DNA of 64,000 nucleotides, from assembly GCF_000226115.1 (NCBI RefSeq), contig NC_016462.1, positions 1,488,001-1,552,000 on the forward strand. The letters are read 5' to 3'. This DNA comes from Thermothielavioides terrestris NRRL 8126 (Eukaryota; Ascomycota; Sordariomycetes; Sordariales; Chaetomiaceae). Every line of letters starts with the position of its first letter. Within the stretch, counting starts at the first letter, position 1. Of the stretch, positions 45,352-60,500 are shown one piece after another. The notes under the pieces are model-generated. The model ran no database searches and was not told where the DNA came from. It saw nothing but the letters and a program-made list of their open reading frames with translations. Both the position numbers and the translations under genes were made by a program.

Positions 45352-46837
45352 TCATAGCTTCGAGATACCCATCTTGGTCTTGGCCTCGTTCAGGTACTGG
45401 GTCGCGTCTAGATCGTCGGGGGCGAGACCGCCCAGGAGGACAAAGACAGTCAAGAGGACGAGCAGGATGGACGCGAGGCGGCGCAGGACGGGGCGGCGGT
45501 TGCCGAAGTCGGCCCACTGCCGGCTGGCCTCGCCCGCGTAGCCCTTGATGGCGTCGTAGCCGAGCTTGTAGTAGATCATGCCGGCGAGCGCGATGCTGTA
45601 ACCGAAGAACTGCAGGCCCGTCACCTGGGTGCCCCAGATGATCATCGAGGCAACGACGAGGAGGACGTCCTTGAGGACGCCGCAGAGCGTCAGGACGAGG
45701 GACGAGGTCTTGCCGATCTGTGGGCGATATAGTTAGTGAACGTTGTTGAGGGAAGTGAATGGTTTGCAGTCACGGCGGGCGACTTACCAAGAATACAACG
45801 GAGACGTTCAGCATGAAGGCGCAGAGGCCGTTCAGGAAAAACATGAAGAAGCCGACGTGGTAGACCTCCTCCATGCTGAGCTTGGGAACCTCCCAGAACA
45901 GCGCAACCACAAAGTTCATGGCAGCGCAAACGGGGGCAAAGTAGTACAGAGAGACCAGGGGATCCATCTTGAACTCAGCGGAGCTCAGCAGCCGCTGGAC
46001 CATGGTGAGACGGAGAGCCTCAAAGATGATACCGCCGAGCTGGTAAATGAAGCCGATCCAGACGAACTTGATCTCCCCGACCGAGGCGATGATGACACCC
46101 ACCACGATGGCCGAGACGTTGAGGAAGACCTTGAGGCTCGGCTGGGAGACGCCGAGCGCCCAGCTGGCGATGAGGACGGCAACGGGGGTGGTGGCCTGGG
46201 GGACGGGCCACGGTCAGTACGGGCTTCTGGCAAACGAGGCATTCAATGTTTCGAGACCGCAACAGACCTTGATCATCTGGATGAAGGCGACGCTGAGGTA
46301 GAGGTAGGTCAGGTTACCGCAAATCAGGCTCAAGCTGAAGAAGAAGCCGATCGGGACGATGGCGCGCAGATAGACGCGTCCCGTCATCTTGACCGTCTTG
46401 CGGCCATCGAGCAGCGTCGTGTATCGAGCGAGCAGCTGGGTCATGAGCGTCGCAAAGGTCAAATGGTAGGTGGTCAAGATGACCGGGTAGTCTGCCGAGT
46501 CTCAGCGTCTTGTCTTCTCGCGACTAGCCTCTCGAATCCGGGCATCCTTACGGAACTGGAGCGTCGAGAGAATCCATTTGTTGAAGAGAATAACGGAGGA
46601 GCTGAGAGCGATCCAGACGCTGGGAGCGGCGTGTTAGTTCGTCCGCGAGGCGGTCTGACCCGATTCCTGCTGGTTATGGTCTCCAGGCTGCGCTACTCAC
46701 CTCACGTAGAAGGCGGGATGCAGCGACGGCGGAGCCGGCTGCGACTTCTCGGCCTCGGGATTTACAGTCGGGAGGATGGCGCCCTTCTGCTCCCGGGGCT
46801 GGTCCCCGGACGCGCGTGTCTTCTCCTCGATTCCCAT
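45352..46837 (-). CDS. DMT-superfamily membrane transporter (triose-phosphate/nucleotide-sugar type)
   Basis: Five exons: 46837-46701, 46619-46552, 46491-46268, 46195-45788 and 45717-45352, giving 400 aa. After a polar N-terminus (MGIEEKTRASGDQPREQ...) the protein has about ten hydrophobic helices. They begin VWIALSSSVILFNKWIL and LQFHYPVILTTYHLTFAT, and include GFFFSLSLICGNLTYLYLSV, ATTPVAVLIASWAL, NVSAIVVGVIIASVGEI and GKTSSLVLTLCGVLKDVLLV. The pairing of FNKWIL with HYPVILTT and KATTPV is characteristic of the TPT/DUF250 branch that includes GDP-mannose and triose-phosphate transporters. It probably sits in the Golgi or ER membrane as an antiporter; substrate cannot be told from sequence. 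All four introns keep frame at conserved positions. Confidence 0.88.
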
Positions 46838-49800
46838 CTTTATCTGTCTTTCGCTCGGGAATCCAAATACCGGACGCCGAGGATGGATGGATTCAATTGG
46901 GTGTGCTGGAGCCGGCAGCGATCTCTCGAACTAAACAGCGTACGAAGCAGGTTTCGGACAGCAGAAGATAACTAGGCAGCGCGAAAGGGTTGGCGGCGCA
47001 CATGCGGCGGCGTCAGACGGGTGAAAGAAAAAAATGACTTAAGGTAACGAGTGGATGGCCAAGCCAGCTGCGACCGACCGGTTGTCGAGAGAAATCGGCG
47101 ACGGGTGACGAGAGAGGAAGCGTGGGGAGGGAGGCACGGATTATGCTCGCAATTAATCGGGAGTCGTTGTCCTCTCAGTGTCCGAGTACAAGCCGCAGTG
47201 GGCAGGCTGTTTGCGGACGGGATGGAAGGCTGGAACTCGACTTTTCTCAGGGGGTCTGCTCTCGCTGCAGGGTGCTGGCCGGAAAGGAACCTGGAAAGCG
47301 TGCAAGGGCCCGGTAACTGGGGTGGGCCACGGTGGCGAAGGTTACGTGCTCTTCCCGCCAACCAATCAGATGGCTGTCTGGGAGATTGGTACTGGATACG
47401 ATCAAGATTGCCGCGCTCGCGAACAGAGCCAGCCAGCCACTCCTTGATGTGGGAGTGCTTCTCTGCAACACCCAACAGGGGGCTTAAAGAGCCATCGCGT
47501 TGATCAACAGCTATGAAATATTCATTGGCGCGCGTGTATGGGAAGGGGCTTCAAACCTGCAAGGCTACGCCCACACCTCGACCATGGCTGGGTACGGAAT
47601 AATTATTGTGCATCGTGGATAATTTCATTGAGCGTTAGTTCCAGAACGAGATGCAATTCCAATCATGCTCGGGTCTAACCCAGGCGGGCAGGCTTGCTTC
47701 CATGTGCTGGAATCTGCAAGACTTCCAAGCTTCCGGGTTCAAGAGGGGTTCCACGCTTGATGGAATACGAACGTATCCATACTTTCGTACCGCCACAACA
47801 TTGCCACGATATCCTTCACGGCGTTGGACATTGAGCACGAGCGATCAGCAAGCAGAGGGTTGCGTGAAGCGAGCGTGGAGAGGAAATTGCACCACTGCCG
47901 TGACGCACGCTAGATCTTGTGGAAAACAAGATTGGCTTTTATTAACTAGGTAATGTTACAGAATACCGTTTGGCTGCTGTACGTACTCGCGAAACTCGTA
48001 AATTTAACCTGGAACTTACAAGATACACTACAGCGCGGCTGTCGTGCATCAAATCAGCAACCTCCCGCCGGCCACATGCTGTGGCTGCGGACTTTCAAAC
48101 GCCAAGGCTCTCAGGCCTTCTCTCCGCCGTCACTGATGTTTCTGTGCACCTTCTCGTAGGCTGCTGGAAACAAGGGCATTGGCCACTGGAAGAGGCTCTC
48201 GTCGCCTAGCTAGGTACCTTACCCATATATTCCACCCCATGACATCTGCCACTGCCTGTCGTCTTTGTGTTCTGGGTCACGTATGGACACATAAGGTTGT
48301 CTCAGCCCGGACACTCCTAGTTGCTGTGATGCGCACTGCATCAGAGAGGCCTTACATGGTAGTATACTTGTATATTAGTGTAGTAGTCGACAATGATTTG
48401 GGTATGCACGGATCCCGAGTCCTCCATTGTCCGCTTCGAGGTTGTGCATCCCGGGGATCTGCACTCCGTCTCCCTCATATTTCGGGACGGGCGGCAGCAG
48501 CCGGGGAACCAGAAAGCTGAAGCTTGACGGCATGCAAGCATGGCGATCTCCCATCCCATAAATACCTGACCGACTATTCTGGTGTGATCCGTACACGTCT
48601 TTGTATGTATGTAACTACTGGCGCTTCGGTCCAGCTTGCATCATCTTACCTCCTCAGCAGTGTAGGTCCTGTGGAAAAGCCAACCTTACAACAGAAAGTA
48701 AGTTGCCTACCTCGGTGACTGTCTCCGCCAGGCCGTCACACCTGGCAAAAATCGCAGAGCCGCACAGCATCTGTGTGGTTTCAATCTGGGTGAGACCTAC
48801 CTCCGCCTCGGGGACATCCCCGGTGTTAGCTTGACGCCTTCCGGCCGCTCCCCGCGTTGCCGGTTGGACTGGGCAGTTCGGCGCATCACCCCCGGTCTTC
48901 TGAGTTGGGCACGCCCGGGCATCCTGAATCGTAGTGTAGTGTACACGCGTTCTGCGACCGCCGAGCCAGATTGCGTTGGGGGGAGGGTGGGGGAGGGGAA
49001 GGGGGAAGCGTACAAGATCGTCTGCTGAGTTTCCCTTCTGACTGGCACTCTTAGTCTGACAAGTGGCATGAACAGGTAACTAGGTACGCAAATCTCTTCG
49101 GGAGCACCATACTCCGTACCTACTGTGGTTGGTAACTAGTGTACGGAATACTGGACATCCGTACACAAGGACATGACTACCATGTACGTTAACTACCTAC
49201 GGATTACTTTGACTCGTGGTACGTAAGTTCTGCTGTGCTGCTGTGACCGGGAACCTGCGAGGCTGTGGAACCTCGCCTGGGATCCGAGGTCTTACTTGGT
49301 GTCGTTATGGACGCAGGAGCGTGGGCGTACGTCATCTCTGCGTTCTGTCCTCTCTTCGTTCTTCCCCTGAGACATATCAAGTCTTCTGGGTGCGCTGTTT
49401 CAGATGATCCGCTTCTCTCGCAACCGGCAGCGCCTACTGTGGTAGTTATTTGCACTGAGCCAAGGCCGATCGACTCGGCGCTCTGGCGGCTATTTTCTGT
49501 TTCTGGCGATCGTCCAACACTGCCGGCGTGCTGCCCTGGCGATCGCAACGTTGAAACAAGCGCAGCCAAGCAATGTGGAGTTGATGCGCGGCTCGCCCCA
49601 ACTCGAAACAGGGCTCAGTCGATGCCGCCCCTGCCATCCCGGTCTCGGGCCCAGGGACTGGAACCGTAACTGGGGCATGTGGACGGCAATCGCCATAAAA
49701 TCGAGGCATTCCTGTAAAATCGAGACGTTCCTGCTTCCTCCTGGCTTGCTCACTAGTGTAAAGCCCTGGTTTCTCCGTTTGTTGCCTCCTCGGCCCCATG

Positions 49801-50548
49801 TCCGACTCATGGGGGCAGGCTGTGTGCTTTGTCCGCTGAATAACTGCCTTACCGTTACTCAGTAACGAACGAACTATGTAGCGTCGTAAGTCGTCTCCAC
49901 GGGCGACCGTGGTCCGAGATGGCAAGTGCTGGAGTTGTGGACTTTGGCGTTGCAACCGTCAGTTGAATACGGTAAGGTATCCGTACATACATGGCTAGTG
50001 CCGCGGCACCCTGCATCCGAGATGCAGACAGACAATGTGATGGGTTCTGTGCGCCCAAAAGCGGCAAGCGAGGTGAAGCAATCCATTTCCATCATCCCAC
50101 GATGCGGGACGACATCGAAATGCCCTCGAAGAGATTCGAGACGAGCAGGGGTCCAGATGTGTGTGATCACAGAAAGCATGTGGCCAATAAGTAGCCGGAT
50201 CGTTCAATTACGATACCCACCGACCCAACCATTCTGGGGGATGGAAATGCGCTAATCTTAACCCCTCCATATTGAACCCCTGAAGGCCCACAGTCCGAAG
50301 TTCGAGGACAACAGTGCGTCGCCGCCATCCATCCTAAGTTGATCTCACTTCACTAGCTGGACCGCGTTCTTGCCGCGTGTTTATTTTCCTCTCTCTCCCC
50401 TTGTCCTCCGGCATCGCAACTCTTTTGTGGATCGCGTTGTCGCTCGCTTGCTGGATCTTGTGTCTTCGCAGCCGACACTCGTTGTTCCTTCCCTCACCGC
50501 GATTTCTGCCCAGTACCCCGCAACGCCTTGGACATTCGCTTCCTCGTC
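46838..50548. other. Long gene-poor region before the UGM gene
   Basis: 3.7 kb between divergent starts. Lower-GC stretches at 47500-50300 carry the recurrent motifs TAGTGTACACG (48931-48945), TAGTGTACGGAATAC (49136-49152), ACTCCGTACC (49109-49119) and CTAGCTAGGTACC (48206-48220). Frames such as the minus-strand one at 49446-49955 have no recognisable homology. The part next to 50548 is CT-rich and is the likely UGM leader. Confidence 0.45.
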
Positions 50549-52450
<1,902 letters not shown>

Positions 52451-54570
52451 AAGAACCAGGGGCTCAATGCTCCGACTTCGACGAGCGCAGAGCCTACTAA
52501 GCAACAACTTTTGGGACGCTTAGCAGGCCGGGACCGGCAGCGGCCATTCGATTCGGTGCACTTTTGCGCCTTTTTTTTCTTTTTCCGTTCTTTCTAATCG
52601 ATTCCTTGGCAAAGCACCCGGGCTTTGATTTGAGAAAGGTGAAAAGGAGCAAATGGGATATGAGGGACGGTTCATGGGACGCCGCCTGCCAACTGCGGTG
52701 CATACATGGACGGTCAGGAACACCCACACAGGGGCATATTAGAAGAATTTGCTGCAGTCGGTTCGTTATAGACCGTGGATGTTGGGCGACAAAATATAAT
52801 ACAGCGGGTATGGAAGAAAAGCTGGCGCTCTCTCGATTGTGCAGACCTATCTCATCCAGTGAAGCCCAGCCATGCTGCTGCGTGTTTGGGTGTTTGTTCG
52901 CTCGTGTCAATAAGACAATAGGTTGCAACGGACCAATCACAATTGCAATGGATGACGTATGATAAGATTGGATCTTCGACGTGGCAAGGTGGCGCACCGA
53001 AGCTCGCTGTTTGGCGTACTGTGTACTCCGTAATTCAAGTCGGGCGGCGTGTAACCAGAATGACGTAAATGGCGCAAGTCTGGGAAATGACGGCAACTCG
53101 TCGAGAACGGCTGTTGACATGGAAGAAAGCAGAGACAACCTGTAGAGCTTCCAGTGTCTGGAATGGCAAACGTCTGCCATGCCAATTGCATCATTGGGCT
53201 CGCAAGTTCCGTCTCCGTATTTCCACCGATACATGCCCGAGTAGGCCGGATCCGTATGTCGTGTATTGTGCAAGTTCATTGCCGACAAAAAGAGATCGCG
53301 AAGAGAGGAGGGGCAGCCTGGTGCATCCTCGGAGTTGAGACAGCAAGGCAGGAATTCGGTCAACCAGTTTCAAAGCCGGGAATTTTGAATGGGGAAAACT
53401 GGGAAGTCCCACCGCCGTTTTATCAGTTGAACCCACCCAGTATCCGAAATTGCAGTCCCGCAACCATCTTAAGTAAGGTAGTGTATTCGAGCTGCACGCA
53501 CCCTATTTGCATATTTTTATACTTCACTGTCTTGATTGCAAATGGAATCAAGCTCGAGAATTTCAAAACTCGTAGCGTAGGTATCTTGACAGTTGCACCG
53601 TCCAGATCTGTCTATGGTTCTCTCGGGCTCTTGTGTATTGTCTACACAATGAGTACCTGACTCTGTACACCAGAGTGGGGCAGCATCCCCACTCAACCCC
53701 ACGCGCTGGTTGCCGCCCGCCGGAATGGTTCTTCTTCCATCCCACTTCAGTGGTTTTGGCAGGCTCTTCCTCCTGACCATAGTGAACGGAACGCACTGTA
53801 AGTAGCGTGTATGTACATACCTCACCTAGCACCGGCCGCCACCAGCCCCAATCTGTCCCCACGGGCTCTCTGCGCTTACCCTAAGCCGGCCTTTAATGCC
53901 ACACAATTGTTGAATGCGGTTGTTGAACCGCATTGATGGCCCTGTTAGCCCACTTTGGGAAGGCTACTTGCTGTGTAAGCCTTGCCAGCTCCCCCGGGAG
54001 TTGATAACTGTTCGGTTACCAGGAAGGAAGACCTGAGTCGTGACTGCCTGGTTGTCCGAGTTATCAACTGGCCAGCGCCGCGCCATGATTGGATGGATGC
54101 TGTTCCTGCTGTGCACCTAGGTACCTAGGTACTTCCGGATGTCTTGGCTACTGCGATGAAGTCAGTCACGTTCACCCACCGAACGTACAGCACGCACTCA
54201 TCCCACCGCTTGGCGCACCGCAACAACCGGAAACACCACAAATCACCGTCAGCACCGTACTTAACGGCCGTTCCAGCTGTCTTCGCCCACAAATAACCGT
54301 CCGGACGCGGCGCCCGCCCGCAAAATCCGAGAAAAACATCTTCGTGGGACCCGCTCCGCCCACTGCTCACCCACGTCCCCGCTTTGCCTTGCCGAAACTC
54401 CGTTCTGCCTTCTGCGTCCTGCACTTGCAGCGTTGCGGCCCAGGATCACCTTCGTCATCCAACGCAGAACATGACCGTCTCGGCTTCGACCCCCGTCCGG
54501 CTATCCTTCGATACTTGAGTCCCCCCGCGGATCCCTCCCCCAGGCGTCCGGCCGGGCGCACTTCACGACC
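52451..54570. other. Intergenic region before the group X kinase
   Basis: 2.1 kb with no recognisable gene. It contains TACTGTGTACTCCGTAA (53017-53033), TAGTGTATTCG (53479-53489) and a doubled CTAGGTAC motif (54117-54131). The right end (54200-54570) is CT-rich and likely the 5' leader of the kinase gene. A 326-codon open frame at 54089-55069 is judged spurious. Confidence 0.45.
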
Positions 54571-57500
54571 ATGGACTCTGCCGCTTGGCCGCCCAACGAC
54601 CAGCTCCTCGAGTCCCCGGCTCACATCCTCGAGCGCCTGCACCACATCGCCGGATACACCTGGGACGAGTCCCTCCCCCCTTTCCACTCGACCTACGACA
54701 ACTGGCACGTTTTTGGGGCGCGCTTTGTTTCGCCCTACTCGACGCCTCCCCCCGGCGCGAACGTGCTTGCGGCGCCCTCACCGCATCACTCCGGAAGCCC
54801 ACCCGCTGTGTCCAGCCGACCCTCGTCCAGCCGACCCTCCTCATCCGCGGACCACCGTTCGCATGCGTCCTCGTCGGACAGCGAGTCCGTCACGGACCGC
54901 TCCGCCCCCTCGCTTCCGCCCTCGTCCTCCACTGCCGCCACAGAGTCGCCGGTCGTGGAGCAGCGCGTGGTCGCCAGGGTGTCGTACCACGTGCTTCGCG
55001 AGGAGAGGGCCTTTCAGATCTCCAAGAGTTTGGTCTCGAGCGTCGACCCCAAGGGGGAGCGCATCGTGAAGCCGCTGGATGTCATGCGCCTGCCGCAGAT
55101 GCCCGGTGACCGGGCTCCCATCATCGTCACTATCTATGAGGATCCCGGCCCGAACTATCTATTTAAGGTCCTGGACTTTGGCCCCGCGTTCTACTTTGCG
55201 AGAAAACAGAACGACCGTTGGGAGCCGTGTCGGAGCGAGCCACCAACACTAGACCCTCCTCTCAGTCTGCAACACTTCTTGGACTTCGCCATCGGCGCCG
55301 CGCAGTGCCTGGAGATTGTCCACCATGGACAGGGCATAATACACGGCGAACTACGAGGTGACGCCTTCCACTACAACATCGAGACGAACCGCGTCAAATT
55401 GGTCTCGTTCGGGTCCGGGCTCCGATCCTTCGAGCACGGCCTGACAAGCACAGGGTGGTCGGCGCTGTCCAAGGCACTGGGTGCCAAGCACAAACTGCAG
55501 TACATCAGTCCCGAGCAGACGGGGCGTATGCCCTCCGAACCAGACACACGGACCGATATCTACTCGCTCGGCGTTCTGTTCTGGGCTCTCCTGACGCAAC
55601 AGCCCGTCTTCCAGGGGGAAACCCCGCTCGACGTCGTCCAGGCCGTGCTGGGCCGGAGGATACCAAACGTCTCGGCGATACGCATGGATGTTCCCGAAGT
55701 CATTGCACGGATCATTCAAAAATGCACCGCAAAGAACGTCAGTGACAGATACTATTCGGCTGGGGGTCTCCGCTACGATCTAGTTTCGGTCCAAAAGATG
55801 CTCGGCGACGGAAATTCTGCAGCATTGCGAGACTGGCCAATAGCTTCCAGGGACGTTTCCTCTTCCTTCAGACTACCGACGGCAATGATAGGCCGGGACC
55901 GCGAACGGGCCGAGCTCGTGAAAATAATCGAGAGGGCCGCCAAAGCCCATTCTGTGACCCACAACGGGAACATCAGCAGACACTCTGACGGATCGAGCCT
56001 GGGCACGGAGGCCGGCGACGCCGGCGACGCCTCGAGCGATTGTGCGAGCTCGACCGGCGGATCGAACCGTCAGGGCGGGTCGGCCACACAGGCTGCCACC
56101 GACGCCAAACCGAGGGCCGAATCGCACCAGTCACCCCAAGCAGTCGATTCGACAACGGCCTCCATCTCAACTATCTCGTCAGCCGGCTCTGTCGGCTCTC
56201 TCTTGTCCGGTCCTTTCCGCCCTCCCCGTGCCTGGGATAGGAGTTCATATCTCGACAGCGGCTCCGGTGTCGATGGCCAAAATTCTGAGCCCTCTCGCCA
56301 TGGTGCCACAATGGCCGCTGACTCTTCATCCACGTGTCTGCCCCGGCACCTCAGCTCGGCCAAGTTCAGGAGACAAGGCCATTGCGAGATTGTTTTGATC
56401 GAGGGGGCGGGTGGGCTCGGCAAGAGCTGTCTTGTCCAGTCCGTCCTCGCCGATGCGCGCAGGAGGGGCTACTGTGCGACGGCCAAGTTTGACCGTGCGA
56501 GGAAGACGCCGTTCGGGCCCTTGCTAAAACTGCTGTCTTCTCTCTTCCGCCAGGTGCAGGGCGAGAGGAACACGGACACGCCCTTCCACCAAGCTCTGAG
56601 GCAATACGTCCGGCCGGTCTGGCCCATGTTGCACAAGGTTCTCGGTCTCCCGGAGTTTCTCCTCCCGCCTGCCGACTCTCAGCTCACATGGTCCTCGTCC
56701 GATCCTCAGGCTGCTAGACCCAACCTGAGGCGACGCGGTTCTTCCCCGGGGTTGTCTACCCCGTCTGCCCTGCGAGCGTCCTCGGGCTCCTCCGTCCAGA
56801 GCTCGCGGGATTTTCTCCGTGCTGGCACTTCCACCAAGACCAACCGGTTGCTGAACACATTTGTTGATGTGCTGAGAATGTTCACCCAACAGAAGTTCAT
56901 TTGCTTCTGCCTGGATGACTTGCAGTATGCCGATGACGAGTCGCTGGAGCTCATCAGCCAGATCGTCAGTACGAGGCTAAATCTGATGCTCATTATCACC
57001 TACCGCCCGGACGAAATGGCGCCCGAGACGGTGCAGAAGATACTGAACCCACCCAAGTCTGAAGATTATCCCAGGACCGGCGGCCTAACTACGACGAAGA
57101 TCACGCTCGAGCCACTAGGCGAAGAGGACATCGTTGAGTATGTCTCGGGGACCCTCTCATTGCCCAAAGAGGAAGTGCTTCCCCTGGCTCTAGTCATCCA
57201 ATCCAAGACGGCAGGAAATCCGTTCTACATGCGGGAGATGCTCAGCGCGGGCCACCGAAAGAAGTGCATCTGGTACGACTACATCGCCGGTCACTGGAAG
57301 TACGACCTGGACAAGCTCTTTGATCAGTTCCAGGGGGAGCAGGACTACGATGTCCTCGACACGGCCTTCATCACTCGCCGCCTGAGCGAGCTCCCGGCCG
57401 CTTCGCGGTCTATTCTTGCCTGGGCTGCCTTGCTGGGTCAAACTTTCTCTTTCGAACTGATCTGCAAGCTGATGGACGGACAACGGTATGCCGACGATTG

Positions 57501-60500
57501 CCTGGGGAATGCCGATGAGCTGCCAGTCACGGCATCGTCACAGGAAGATGTCGTCGCGGGGCTTGAGGCTGCCATCCAAGCCTTCATCATCGTGCCTTGC
57601 GATCGAGACGACCGCTTCCGCTTCGCGCACGACCGCTATATCCAAGCCGCGTCGGCACTCAAGGAGTGCAACGCCCGAGCGATGCACTTCGTCATCGCGC
57701 AAGTCCTCCTCAAGCACTACTCACACGATCCAACCCTGAGAGACAACGCTGCATCTCACATCTGCGAATCCGTAGACATCATCAAGAAACGGGTATCACA
57801 TCGGCAACCCTTCAGGAAGCTGCTCTTCGAGCACGCACAGGAGGCTACCGAGAGCGGCGCACGACCCACCGCGGCCAAGTACTACAGCAACGCTGTCGCC
57901 TTGCTGCAGTCGAATCCTTGGGACGAGGGTGCCGAGGACGTGTCGTATGACGAGACGCTTCAGCTCTATCTACAAGCAGCCGAGTGCTACCTGTTCATGG
58001 GCCATCAGAGCGCCGCCAGTGTATTACTCCAGACAATATTCAACCACGCTAGGACAGCGCTCGACAAAGCGCCTGCATGGGTGCTCCAGTCTCGGATCTA
58101 CGCGCAAAGCGGCGACTCTGTGCAAGCGGTTGACTCGCTGAAGCATTGTCTGAGGGCTCTCGATGTCGAACTGGACGACTGCCCGACGATGGAGAAGTGC
58201 GACGAGCAGTATGGGCGGCTGGCGGAGAAGATTCGAGCGTCGGAACGCCCGGCCGTGTTGAGCCCGTCTTGCTCAAAAGACCAGATGCTGGCATCTGTTG
58301 GTGCAGTGTTGGCCGAGACGACGAGCACGGCGTGGTGGACCGACTGCCTCGCCTACTACCAGCTGGCTCTCCGGATGATGGAGACGCACTTCAGCCGAGG
58401 GGCGTACCCCCAGTCAGGATTGGCCTTCCTGTACATGTCCATCATTGCCCTGTCCCGCTTCAACGACACCAAGTTTGCGGAGGAGTTGTCAGGCATCTCT
58501 GTTGAATTGATGGACAAGTTCCACGATCCGTTCTCCCTCGCCCGTGGTTACATGGTCCACGCAAACCTCATGGGGCACGTTCCCGATCCTATCGGCATCT
58601 CGGCTAGCCGGCTGGAGGGGATGGTCGACTACGCTGCGGCCGCTGGGGATAGGATATCGACCATTCTCAACTTCGGCCTCGCGGCGCTGCTGAGGTTCTT
58701 CGCGAGCGAGAACTGTGCTGATCTGGAGGCTTTCTGCCAATACGGATGCGAAGAGATCCCGAGCTGGCATCTCGACACGCGAGGCGGCACGCTACTCATC
58801 GCTGTCAGACAAGTCTGCCGCGCCCTGCAGGGCAAGACCCGAACGTCAAAGCCGCTCGAGGTCATGAGCGATGAGCACCACGACGCTGAAACCTATAAGA
58901 AATGGCTCGCGGCCCACACCAACAACGGTGGTCGGTCACTGCTGGTCTACGAAACGATGGAGATAGTGCCCTTGTTTCTCTACGGACATTACGAGAGGGC
59001 GATCGAGATCGGCAAGGCCTGCCAAGAGCGCGCCAATCTGCTGTGGTCGGCCCGCAATACGAGACTTGCTATGCTCTTCTACGGCCTGGCTTTGGCCGGC
59101 ACCGTCATTCGCCGGCAGCAGGACCCCCGGTCGCCAGGGGACGAGATGCCAAAGAGCCGTATCGAAGAGACGGCCCGGGAGATCAACGAAGTCAACCGGA
59201 AGATTAAGGATTGGCAGGGTCTCGATAATCTCAACTACTTGGCCTGGTCGAAGCTGCTCGACGCTGCCGTCTGTGAAATGGTCGGCGATCACGGCGCGGC
59301 CATCCGGCAGTTCGAGGAGGCGTTGGATCATGCCTCGGAGCACAATTTCACTTTTGAGGAAGCGCTCGGGAATTATCTGATGGCCAGCATCTTCGTCAGG
59401 AACAAGGCGAGGCGCTCCGCCCGCTCCGCCCTCCGCGATGCCGTCGCTCTGTATCGCCAGTTTGGCGCTACAGGCATTGCCGACCGCATCGAGAGCGACC
59501 ACAGCATCCTGCTCCAACGGGCGATGCGGAATCCTAGGACCCTTGATCAAGCGGTGCAGACGGACTTCGCCGGCGACGCTGCGTCTGTCCAGTATCGCGT
59601 CGTGGATGGCGAGGCAGGCGAGGACTCGCAGCAAGCCACCCAAGCTGCGGTCGCCGCCCTGAAGGGAGAACGCATGACGGCCTGGCGAGGCTCGATGCAG
59701 CCGGAGGCGGGGGCCGGCTTGCCTGCACTCGATATGATCGATTTGCACGCCATCCTGGTCTCCTCGCAGGTCATCTCCTCGGTGCTGAGGGTCGACGAGC
59801 TGCTCAAGACCATGTGCGACGTGATCCTCCAGACGTGCTCCGGGTCTGCCACGCTTGCCGCCATCGTCGTGCAGGACGAAGGGAGTTCCGACTGGTGTGT
59901 CGCCGCGAGCGGCGATCCCGAGAGGGGGGCAGAAGCACACATCCCCGGCATCCCGCTCAGTGTGACCGATCTCGTCGCGGAGAACGTCGTGCTCTACTGC
60001 ACCCGCGTCCGCGAGGTCGTCTTCCTCCGGGATCTCCTCACAGACGAGAGGTTTGGGAACGTGAGCGAGCAGTGGCTGCGGAGGAATCCCGGCAGCAAGG
60101 CTGTCATCGCCATTCCCATCTGCCATGGGTCGGACTCGCTGCTAGGCGTGCTCTACCTAGAAGGTGCGCCGGGGTCCTTCACGGACCGCAACGTGAGCGT
60201 CCTGCAGCTGCTCGTCAACCAGATCGGCATCAGCTATTCCAACGCTCTCGCCATGAAGGCAGTCGAGAAGGTCTCGGCCGAGAACATCAGCATGGTGGAG
60301 CTCCAGAAGCGCGCTTTGGCGAAGGCGATCGAGGCCGAGACCAAGGCCAAGAACGCCGAGGCCGAGGCGATCCGGAACGTCAAGCTGGCCGAGGAGGCGA
60401 CGAAGGCCAAGTCCATCTTCCTGGCCAATGTCTCACACGAGCTGCGCACGCCGCTGAACGGCGTGATTGGCAACTCCGAGCTGCTGAGGGACAGCAACCT

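Noticed and set aside
45743..46975. 410-codon open frame on the plus strand
   Set aside because: Antisense to the DMT transporter exons; acidic low-complexity product is the complement of membrane-helix codons.
54089..55069. 326-codon open frame on the plus strand before the group X kinase
   Set aside because: Overlaps the kinase start in another frame; Pro/Arg/Ser-rich product without homology. The leader is CT-rich, which keeps the frame open.
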